A stretch of DNA of 64,000 nt from Cryptomeria japonica (taxonomy: Eukaryota; Streptophyta; Pinopsida; Cupressales; Cupressaceae). The position numbers and the translations under genes are program-made. The DNA is taken from assembly GCF_030272615.1 (NCBI RefSeq), contig NC_081412.1, forward strand, positions 106,588,296 through 106,652,295. The letters are read 5' to 3'. Shown here piece by piece: positions 11,045-20,297 of this stretch (its first letter is position 1; every line of letters starts with the position of its first letter). The notes beneath the pieces are model-generated. The model saw nothing but the letters and a program-made list of their open reading frames with translations. It was not told where the DNA came from and made no database searches.

Positions 11045-11518
11045 TTGACAAACATTGCAGGTTTGTTTGTGGAGTCCTACATTGCAGATTTGGGAGACAT
11101 CATTGATGAAATTCATCTTCTCTTTGATGAATATGATCCTTCTTCGATTGTTGTGAGGGATCACTCTGACCCTCTTGTGCATTCTCTACATGATCAATCT
11201 TTAGAGGTTGACGTGATTGTGGATACTTTTGTCCAGCAATTGGAGGAGGTCTCTTTATCTTTTGAGGAGACATGTGAGTCTTTGGGCATTGTTCTACATT
11301 CTTCTCCACTAGATCTTGGAGTGCCTTTTTCAGCAGTGTGGAGCAGTTCACCACCTTTGGAGGGGGTAACTTTCAGCATCGACATGGGGACACTTGAGCA
11401 GTTCTCAGAGACTTCTTTCATCATGAGTATTTTTCCTACATCTTCCCTTCATGATTGGGGAGACTTCATGGATACACCTTTGGTTTTGTTTCTTCCTAAG
11501 GGGAGGAATTTAGTTTGA
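11045..11518 (+). CDS. Unrecognised acidic ORF in Ret2
   Basis: 157 codons in a different frame from gag-protease, very rich in Asp, Glu, Ser and Leu (DLGDIIDEIHLLFDEYDPSS). No known motif, signal peptide or membrane segment is visible. It occupies the place where integrase and RT would be in an autonomous copia element. It may be a random open stretch in the replaced region: the minus strand is also open here, and the composition is not typical of copia Pol. It is listed because it is the longest clean frame in the pol position. Confidence 0.3.
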   Translation: MTNIAGLFVESYIADLGDIIDEIHLLFDEYDPSSIVVRDHSDPLVHSLHDQSLEVDVIVDTFVQQLEEVSLSFEETCESLGIVLHSSPLDLGVPFSAVWSSSPPLEGVTFSIDMGTLEQFSETSFIMSIFPTSSLHDWGDFMDTPLVLFLPKGRNLV

Positions 11519-12160
11519 CGTTCATGGAGCAATTTCTTCATACATCATCGAGCTTCTATCATTGATGTAGATTCTACATTTGCCTCATGTTGTGTGTTAA
11601 GTGAGTGTTCCTTCCACGACACCATGTACTTTTCTCAGTACCTTTGATGTTCCTAGTTCTTTGTCATGCAGTTCTTCTTGGTCATTATTTTCTGTGTACC
11701 TGTCTATCTCCCTCTTCAGCATTATGGGGAGGTTTGTCCTGTTGGTTCTAATGCTTCTATGGTTCGATTGATCAGCTCTTCAGGATTTGGTTTCTCATGC
11801 CATCTGTATCTTCAAGATCAGTGTTTGCCTTGTTTGCCATCTGATTCGAGTAGTGTCATTTGAGGGCACTCATATAGATTATAGTCTTCTCTACCTGGTC
11901 ATGTTCTATTTCAGTGGAGGTTCTTCAGATCAGCAGTTTCTCTTCGACAGTGTTTGCATCTATTTCATGCTTCAGTGGTGTTCTTTTCCATCTCTTTTTT
12001 GGAGTAGGGTTTTTCCCACGTGGTTTTCTCTATTTCTCCGGTTCATAGATATTTGATTGTATTTGGGTACCTGATCAGGCCTTATTGTCGGGACCCATCT
12101 TTCCTGCTTTTAGTAGTTGTTCTAGGTTTTAGCATCTCCCTCAGTCTAGCTTAAGGGGGG
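11519..12160 (+). other. Ret2 noncoding 3' region ending in a purine tract
   Basis: T-rich sequence without a gene. It ends TTAAGGGGGG at 12151-12160 immediately before the LTR at 12161. The last ~170 bp resemble 12640-12832 (shared GTTTTTCCCA, GGGACCCATCTT and TTAAGGGGGG), so two related element 3' ends are present. Confidence 0.6.
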
Positions 12161-12539
12161 TGTTAGAGTATTTGAGTATTTACTTGATTAATTAAACAAT
12201 ATTTGTTTAATTATTTAAGTTCCCTTTATCTCTTTTACACTTAAGCTAACTTTGGGTGCATAATAATTAATTCTTTTATTAATTATTATGTGCAAACCTA
12301 GGTTTTCTTTTTTAGGGTTTCTTGACCTATTAAAGGTTGAGTTCTTTCTTTTCATTGTAAGAAAAAGGAGGATTATTACATTACACATTTTGTGAATATT
12401 GAGCTCTCCTCTTTTGAGCATATTTTACTGTGTTTTGTTCTTCAGATTGTTTTGCTTCATTGCTTCTCCTTGTGACATATCATTTTAGCTTGCAGAAGAT
12501 CTTTAGGCTCCTGTGGTGTTGTGTTTCTCAACTCCAACA
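12161..12539 (+). repeat. Second LTR type inside Ret2
   Basis: 379 bp with ends TGTTAGAG...CTCCAACA, an inverted terminal pair with one mismatch, preceded by a polypurine tract. It differs from the outer Ret2 LTRs. The bases flanking it (GGGGG and TCTTC) do not form a target duplication. It therefore appears to be the 3' LTR of a related element joined into Ret2, not a clean solo LTR. Confidence 0.65.
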
Positions 12540-12832
12540 TCTTCTTCTTCTCTCATATGGGGGGGACTTTTTCCTCACATGAGGTTTTGTTCCTCACATA
12601 CTTCTATGAGAGTTCTTTGTCTATCATTTTCATCTCTCTTTTGGGGGAGAGGTTTTTCCCATTGGGTTTTTCTCTCTTTTCCCGCTTTGTGAGAGATTTC
12701 ATTGCATTGGTTTGTATGCATTTGCATTTGTACATGGGTTCCTAACATGGCCTATTAGTTGGGACCCATCTTGCATTGCTTAGTTGCATTGTAGACTTAA
12801 GTGCATTCCCCTAAGTTGCACTTAAGGGGGGG
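12540..12832 (+). other. Ret2 3' noncoding end and polypurine tract
   Basis: T-rich tail homologous to 11990-12160. It ends CTTAAGGGGGGG (12821-12832) directly before the outer 3' LTR. No gene. Confidence 0.6.
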
Positions 12833-13291
12833 TGTTGGTGTAAATAATTATTCATCATGGATATTATTACACCTTACTTAAGTTTACTTAGGAAATGCAT
12901 TTCATAGTAGTTTGGGTATGAGACACTTGGATGTTTGTGCCACATTGGGATAGTGTGTGTGGAATAATTTCTACCTTTTGTGGACTTATCTTGTTGTTAC
13001 ATTTCACATTCAGTGGATGATCCACCTCATGTGTAATATTATATTGTTTCTCCTACCTACCCACACCTATTTCCTACCTACCCTTGTTTCTTATTGAGCC
13101 ACATGTCATGTTTGTGTGCTCACATATCCATTTAGCCTTGCCTATATAAGCAGGCTCATATTCATTGTATGTGATGCTTGATGATCCAGTTGATCAGTAT
13201 TTTCATCTTGATAGAATACAAGTTATTCCTATTATCATTTTATTCTCTCTATTATACTTTTCATTGAGCTCTTGATCTTGGCAAAATCTCA
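12833..13291 (+). repeat. Ret2 3' LTR (complete)
   Basis: 459 bp, TGTTGGTG...AAATCTCA, with TATATAAG at 13143. The last 272 bp match 7630-7901. The LTR abuts the palindromic array with no gap. Confidence 0.88.
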
Positions 13292-14520
13292 TAGTCATAA
13301 TGGGACCTATTATGACATAATAGGTCGTATTATGACATTATAGGTCCTATTATACATAATACCCCTTAGCGAGTCCTAGTAAGGGGTATAAAGTCATAAT
13401 AGGTCCTCTTAAGGGGTTTTATGACATAATATGACCAATGATGACATAATAGGACCTATTACATCATCATAGATCCTATTATGTCATAATTAGTCATTTT
13501 ATGACATAATACCCTTTAACAGATCCTACTAAGGGGCATAATGTTATAATAGGTCCTCTTAAGAGGTCGTATGACATAATAGGACCAATTATGACATGAC
13601 AGTTCCTCTTAAGGGGTCTTATGACATTATAGGACCTATTATGACATAATAGGTCCTATCATGACATAATCAATCCTATTATGACATAATATGTCCTGTT
13701 ATGTGATAATCGATCCTATTATGTCATAATAGGTCCTACTAAGGGGTCTTATGTCATAATAGGTCCTAGTAAGAGGTATAATGTCATAATAGGTCCTCTT
13801 AAGGGGTCTTATGTCACAATAGGACCTATTATGACACGAAAGGACCTATTATGTCACAATGAGACCTATTATGACATAATAGGTCGTATTATGACATTAT
13901 AGGTCCTATTATGTCATAATAGGTCTTGTTATGACATAATATCCCTTAACAAGTCCTACTAAGGGGTATAAAGTCATAATAGGTCCTCTTAAGGGCTTTT
14001 ATAACATAATATGACCTATGATGTCATAATAGGACATATGATGACATAATATGACCTATTATGTCATCATAGGTCCTATTATGTCATAATCAGTCATATT
14101 ATGACATAATACCCTTCAATAGGTCCTTCTAAGGGGTATAATGTCATAATACGTACTCTTGCTTGGTCTTATGACATAATAAGACCTATTATGACATGAC
14201 AGGTTCTCTTAAGGGGTCTTATGACATTATAGGACCTGTTATGTCATAATATGTCCTATTATGTGATAATCGATCCTATTATGTCATAATAGGTCCTAAT
14301 AAGGGGTCCTAAGTCGTAATAGGTCCTAGTAAGAGGTATAATGTCATAATAGGTCCTTTTGAGGGGTCTTATGACATAATAGGACCTATTATGACTTAAT
14401 AGGTCGTACTATGACTTAATAGGTCGTATTATGTCATAATAGGATCTATTATGACACATTAGGACCTATTATGTCACAATGGGATCTATTATGACATTAT
14501 AGGTCCTATTACGTCACAAT
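13292..14520. repeat. Array of 10-bp palindromic words (20-bp unit)
   Basis: 1.23 kb made almost entirely of two alternating 10-mers and their variants, ATGWCATAAT and AGGWCCTATT (W = A or T). They overlap to give the odd palindromes ATTATGWCATAAT and ATAGGWCCTAT with centres 10 bp apart. After a 1-bp slip near 13353, word boundaries stay in the same 10-bp phase to about 14510. Variant words (AAGGGGTCTT, ACCCCTTAGC) recur in the same order about 560-600 bp apart. Because each word is its own reverse complement apart from W, the array has no strand direction. There is no ORF, and I do not recognise the family. Confidence 0.9.
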
Positions 14521-15720
14521 TTATAAGATCTTCTAAAATCCAGAATTTGTATTGTAACTCCTAGAGATCTGAAACCACTCTCAAACATCCTGCCAATATA
14601 TACATGAAATATAACTTAAAGTATAAGAAAGGAAAAAGGCAAAGGGAAATGTGACTTAAACTTAAATTTTATATTTCATGTATATATAGTTTGTTTGTTT
14701 TTTTTTTTAAATTAAAAAATTTATATATAGTTTTTTTTTTTTTTAAATTAAAAAAAAAAATTAATTAAAAAAAAAGGGAAATGGGATCTCATTTGCTAAA
14801 TGTGTTTTTAATTATTTTAAAAAATGAAACGAGATCTCGTTTTGTAAACAGGGTCTCGTTTCTAAAAATTTCAAACTTTTGTTCGGTTGTAGCTTCGGTT
14901 TTGGCTTGGGAAATGGCTTGGAGAGCCGACCCTTTGGCTTGGACCTGGTTTGACCTGCAACTTGAAGGCCAAATCAATCTTCATATAAAATAATGAATTC
15001 AAAAATATATCTGAACACCAAATTTTCAAAAAAAAATTAAACAATGAAAACCCATTATAGTAGAGACTGTCTAGATTCAAAATATGTAATTTTTTAAGAA
15101 AATGGATAAATATTTTTATTTTTGAAATAATTACTAATGAAAGAAGTCCATAAACTTGTTGAAATAACATGGTTTTTTAATTTTTTAATAACTTTTGTCT
15201 CTAAGTTTTTTGAAAAAAAAAAATATATGGCATCAAACTAGAAACAATTCTATACAGTTTAAAAAAAAAAACAAAAAATGTCAAGTTTTAGGTCAAATTA
15301 TACTTGTCGTACACAAGAATTTTTGAAAACAATGATTATGCCCAATAAAAAATTAACAAAAAAAATATGCATAAAAAAATTATAAAAAAATATTCTCATC
15401 AAAGGTGAGTGAGTTACAAATCTTTTTCCAAAAGGATTTATAAAAATAATTTCATTTAGGTCAAATTATGCTTGTCGTACACGGGCATGGTATGGTCCTG
15501 AAAAAGTGGCTTTTAAACTATAGGTTTTAGTAATGCCTATTCAAACTTCATTTTTAAGATCTGGGTATTAAAATAAATTACATATTTGGAAAGTAGACTT
15601 CAAGCACTACATTTTCTATTACTGAATTTTTTCAAGATTCAATCTTTAAGTGCCTCAAATATTTAGGTCAAATAGGATATTGAAAAAAATGGGAAAGAAC
15701 TTTCACTTTTTGGCCAAAAA
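14521..15720. other. AT-rich intergenic DNA, no gene seen
   Basis: Contains A/T homopolymer tracts at 14697-14776, and a motif GGTCAAATTATRCTTGTCGTAC that occurs twice (about 15290 and 15459). The rest has no recognisable feature. Confidence 0.6.
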
Positions 15721-15734
15721 GTAGACACAACTTC

Positions 15735-17148
15735 TTGCAGGTACCCTTAACTCAAGATCATACTCCTTTCAACCAAAATCAAATCCCTTTCAACCAAAGC
15801 CCAAATAAACCATATCTATTGACCATTTCATCATCCCCCGAAGTCACACAAGAGCAGTCCACACCATCTTTATCCAATAACACAACCTCCCAAGGGCTAT
15901 CCATAATACAAATCTAATCTAATCCAAGTCATGATGCTACTCATTTCCATGCTTCAAAAATTCAAGATCCAATGCCATCATATACTCTTGTCATAGAGTG
16001 TCTTGTTAAAAATCCTTTCTCATCAGGCCAAAATATTGAAATATTCCAACAATCTCCCATGCATCTCCAAACTCCTTCCCAGTATCAAGAGGACGATCCA
16101 AAATCAGAAGAAATGAGTCCCGAAACAAATAAAGATCAAGAAAAAACCCTTCCATCCTACCCAATGTTTTATCAAGATCCCACCGACCAAGAATCTTATG
16201 ATGATCCTCTCATCCTTTTGTACTCCATTCACAATGATCCCCTTCCATCTCAAGAGAAAAGTGCCTTTCCAAGTCTCATGCAACATCCAATCCTAAGAAA
16301 GATCATGATATCCCTTCCATTCATAATGATCCAATTCAAAATAATGAGCAAAGTGCAAAATCCAATGATCCAATTCAAAATCAGGAGCAAAGGGAAAACT
16401 CCAATGATCCAATTCAAAATCAAGAGAAAAGGACAAACTCCAATGATCCTATTCCAAGTCAAGATCAAAGTATTCCTTCACCTTCATGTTCTAAGCAAGA
16501 TCCCATTATTTCTCTAGATCTTGATCAAGATCCCTTCGTCCCTTCATTTCCATGTCATAATCCTCCATTTCTCTCACAAGATTCCCTCTAAATGAATATA
16601 TCATTTCTCCTAGTGATCCCAATCCCTCCACACAAATTGTTCATGAACCCCTTATCAATGAAATCACTAATCCAGATCATACTATACATAGAAACTTTTC
16701 AACGATTGTATGTGATCCATCATCACATGCTAATGTGGTGATAGAAACAAGCATGGCACCAGCTAATGAAATAAACACTCAAATTGTTTCATCATATTCT
16801 TCATGCACAAGCATAACACCATCTAGTGAGATCAATACCTAGTTGGCTTCATCATACTCTTCAAGTGCATCAATAAAAACATGCATAGCACCCACTCATG
16901 TCACAACTTCGAAACCAAATTATCTTTGCCTCATACACCCACACTTGAAAGACTGGAGGCAAGAGAATCTACCACTATTGGATTTCTTTAAAAATGATAA
17001 GGCTATAGCTCAAATCATGGGTTCCAGAGTTGGATTTCCCTATGATGATCCACAAAATCCAAAAACTAAGGAATTCAACATTGGAGATGTTGAACATGTA
17101 CACTTAGGTGAGTCCTTATATCCTATTGGAAAAGACATCTTCATCTGA
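15735..17148 (+). pseudogene. Broken retroelement-like ORF with 13-residue repeats
   Basis: Open stretches at 15735-15917, 15972-16517 and 16843-17148 use related Asn/Gln/Pro/Ser-rich language, and shift frame near 16270-16310. In the shifted frame 16325-16480 encodes four 13-residue repeats (NDPIQNNEQSAKS and variants). The last piece has ordered-looking sequence (LKDWRQENLPLLDFFKND, AQIMGSRVGFPYDDPQNP) that I cannot assign. Low complexity and position resemble the N-terminal part of the Ret3 ORF. It may be the gag-like ORF of the element whose 3' end is at 26456-37446. That link is inference. Confidence 0.4.
16325..16480 (+). repeat. 39-bp tandem repeat, four units
   Basis: Units begin AATGATCCWATTC at 16325, 16364, 16403 and 16442. 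A 39-bp period preserves reading frame and gives a 13-residue protein repeat. Confidence 0.85.
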
Positions 17149-18314
17149 CTCTTCAAACAAAGACCAATGAACTACCTACACAAAAATCCCTGACCTTATG
17201 AATAGCATGCACCTTAAACGATATTATATCTAAGGGTTGGGTTAGTTTAGGTTTTCTTTCTATATTGCGCCTCATTTTATTCAAATCCTTGCATCACATA
17301 TAGTTTCCTTTTCAAATGCATCACATTCATAAAATTTCTGCATTAGCATTTAGTAGCATCAATAAAACAAGGCAACTGCCCAAGTTTATCATATGTTTGC
17401 ATTCAAGAGAAACAAGGGTCATCTCCTTTCTTAGGTATTCGGACATGAAGTCTTTGAGATCCTAAGGTCATTCATTTTCAACATTACCCTATGACGATGC
17501 TCTACTTATGGTTGGGTAGTAATTTCACTATTTGAGACTTGTTAACCCAAAATCTATTACTTGTTATATCTCAAACACATTAACAAAATCTCTAATTCAT
17601 TCGAGACACCTAGTTGATCATATGACTAGTGAAAAATCTAAAATTCTACTTCGACACCACTATAATTCTCACACCCAAGTAGGTTCCATCACTTACAAGT
17701 CAAGACAAGAAAAAAAAAGTGTTACGTGAAATATCCATCTCAAGGCAAAAGAACGATAATAAATAACTGAAATATCACGCATACAAAGTGCAACAAAAAG
17801 CTTGGCTATGGGAACATGCGAGTAACTTCATCAGTGCTATGAACACCTACTGGCAATGGAGCAATATTTGAGAAATTACAGTCTATAGCCTCGTCGGATC
17901 TCTAAAAGTTTGTTGACAATGAGGCTCTATTCAGGATGCTTTTGAAGTTAGGATAATCCACGTAGCTAGTCATATAGGATGTTGAGGATCTTTAGTGAAC
18001 ACAAGAGCGGGAATTAACTCATTTGCACACACATGGGAAAAAGAAGATCAAAGTTTCAAGACCCAAGGGGGAAGTTTTCTGCGTCTCCATTTGTAAATCC
18101 TAGTCACTAAGAGTGTTAATTTGGATGTTCCAAGGGGACATTAAGGATCAATTGACCACTTATCTATTAAATGTTTTGTACCTCCAATTCAATTGGTGTA
18201 TTACAAAATGCTAAACAAACATAGTCATCCTTGTTCGAATAGGAAATGCATATTGCATTAACATAGGTCATGTCAAAAATTCATTCTCTCCACATGCATT
18301 ATGCAGATCATCAT
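17149..18314. other. No gene recognised
   Basis: Mixed sequence with a short open frame at 17532-17729 that I do not consider coding. It resembles the noncoding 3' portion of a gypsy-type element, and Ret3 is inserted at its right end. Confidence 0.45.
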
Positions 18315-18319
18315 GTTAT
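18315..18319. repeat. Ret3 target site duplication, left copy
   Basis: GTTAT directly before the TG of the 5' LTR; the identical pentamer follows the 3' LTR at 26451-26455. Confidence 0.85.
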
Positions 18320-19951
18320 TGTAGCCTCGTAAATTGTACGCACTTGCTAGGGTGGTACAATTTCACACCTAGTTTAGCACCCGCCTTGGCACATTTTGCA
18401 TTTTGCATTGCATTTGCCCTTTAGCACTTAATTAATTAAATTAATTAGGTCTAAGGTTCTATTTTATCATCTCCCATATCATAAAGTTAGGCTCTTTTCA
18501 TTAAAGTGTGCCCCTTTCATTTTATTCTTCCAATACATCATTTGATCAAAAACCCTAATTAGGTCCTATTTTGAACTTGGGGGCTTGATTTCGGGGGTCA
18601 AAACATCTTGAAATCGCCTGTAACTTTGGGATTCTCTCTAAAATCATCATATCCGACGACCCTGAAAATTTGGTGAAAAGTTGTCGGGACCATGGCGCCC
18701 GGAGTGCACACGGTCCCGGACATTTCTCTCAAAATTTCAGGAGCGCAATCCAATCATAAAATAAAGCTTAACCCCAAGAAATTGGCGAGACATTCAATCT
18801 CTAGGTCGGCCAAAAGTTGAAATTAAGACCTAGGGTTTCATATATAAGAGCTCTCTTTCTTCATTTGAAAGGATCAGAATTTTGGTTTTTAGGGACCTTC
18901 TACGCAGCGAAAGAGCAGATCTTTGAAGACTTCAACAACATTCGAACATCCATCCATCAAGCATTCATCAAATTCATTCATCCATTTAGGGCTTTGAAGA
19001 CATTGAAGAGCAATAGGGAGTCACTGACTGAAGATTGGCTTGTACCCCTCCCTTGGGGTTGGGTATGATTTCATGTTGTTTTCATGTCTTTGCATAAGCC
19101 TCATTATATCATTTGTATTCATGCTTTAGATCACTTTGCATCTTGATTTGGAGCATTTACATTATCATTTACAAGAAATTAGGGTTTACTTTCTAGGTTG
19201 CTCTAGTTTGCTTACTTGCATTTTAGGATCTTGCACACACACAAGGTCTACACACACAACTTTTACTAAACAACTTGGCTATTCGTGGAGGTGGAAATCA
19301 CCAAAGTGGGGGTTTGACTAAGGCAAAACCCTATATAGCCGCCCTACAACCCTTTTCAGATATAAGTGCAGATTTCCGAATTCGAAGGACACCGCAACTT
19401 GCAAATCCAATGGAAGCAGACTAAGACGGGACAACACACCAAATTGTAGAGCAGAAACCTAGGACAGGGACGTGGGGCGCCCTGGTCCTGACAGGACAGG
19501 GGCGCTGGGCGCCCTGGTCCCTAGGACAACAACGGTTTTCAGCACTTTTCGACAGCTTTTAGGTTGCCAAAAGGAGCAGTTTCAGGTGCAGAATCAGGTC
19601 AGTGGCGCATGTGCCCCCATCCCAAACATTTCCACTCAGATTTTAACCCTAGGTACACATCTACATTCTCCTTTTATCCTTGTGTTTACAGCTTTTCATC
19701 ACTTAATCTCAATCTTGCAATCTTGTTACTAGTTCATACTTGCACTCTAGGGCTAGTAGTTGAACTTGCATCATTTTATCTATCATTTGCAACAAAGGAA
19801 TAGAAATCCTAATAGGTAGCCCATGGCTCTCTCTTCCACAAAAAGAAGTAGCCAATTATGTGATACCTCTAGGCTCTTTCGTATTCCACAAGTGTGTGAT
19901 TGAAAGTGAGATTAGGGCATGTTTGCTTAGTGTCACTTTTTCCCCCACACA
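18320..19951 (+). repeat. Ret3 5' LTR
   Basis: 1,632 bp, TGTAGCCTCGTAAATT...CCCCCACACA. It contains TATATAA at 18841 and two adjacent 32-bp GC-rich units starting at 19461 and 19493 (each AGGACAGGG...GGGCGCCCTGGTCC). Confidence 0.92.
18841..18847 (+). promoter_or_regulatory. TATA box in Ret3 5' LTR
   Basis: TATATAA followed by GAGCTCTC; the same motif is at 25340-25346 in the 3' LTR. Probable transcription start region of the element. Confidence 0.55.
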
Positions 19952-19955
19952 TCTT

Positions 19956-19971
19956 TGGTGAACCCGACGTG
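19956..19971 (+). other. Ret3 primer binding site
   Basis: TGGTGAACCCGACGTG begins 4 nt after the LTR. The identical 16-mer follows the Ret9 LTR (56378-56393) and a variant (TGGTGAACCCGGAGAT) follows the Ret6 LTR. I do not assign the tRNA. Confidence 0.8.
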
Positions 19972-20297
19972 AATTTCCAATCTTCTCTAATTCTGATTTA
20001 TGTTTTCAAATTTGAGTATTTATGCTATTTGAAATTCAAATTTGTATTTACAAGTTTTAATTTCTTGCAAGATTCAAAAATTTAGAGGAAATTTTTGCTA
20101 AAACCCTAATTTTTCAATTCAAAGTTGAACTTGTGGATAGCTTAATTGGGATCACTAATTTCAAATCTGATTTAGGAACTCATTTGAATCATAAATTTCA
20201 TTTTCTAAATCTACATTCTAAGTGCTTGCATTGGTTAAAATTAAACATTTCCTTCTATTTTGCATGTGTTATCATTTGAAAGAGGAAAATTGTTGTC

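Larger units (their letters stand above)
7630..13291 (+). mobile_element. Ret2: Ty1/copia-type element with gag and protease remnant only
   Basis: The flanking LTRs (7630-7901 and 12833-13291) agree over 272 bp with roughly 5% differences by eye. An iMet primer site follows the first LTR and a purine tract precedes the second. The internal part has a long leader, a copia-like gag, a degenerate zinc knuckle and a protease remnant. No integrase, RT or RNase H can be seen, so the element looks non-autonomous or internally deleted. A second, different LTR at 12161-12539 with its own purine tract makes the 3' part chimeric. Confidence 0.82.

Noticed and set aside
13292-14520. CRISPR-like array
   Set aside because: There are no unique spacers; the whole tract is repeat words, and the context is plant retroelements.
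15200-15500. GGTCAAATTATRCTTGTCGTAC repeated at about 170 bp as an LTR pair or tandem repeat
   Set aside because: Similarity ends right after the motif on both sides, so it is only a short shared phrase.
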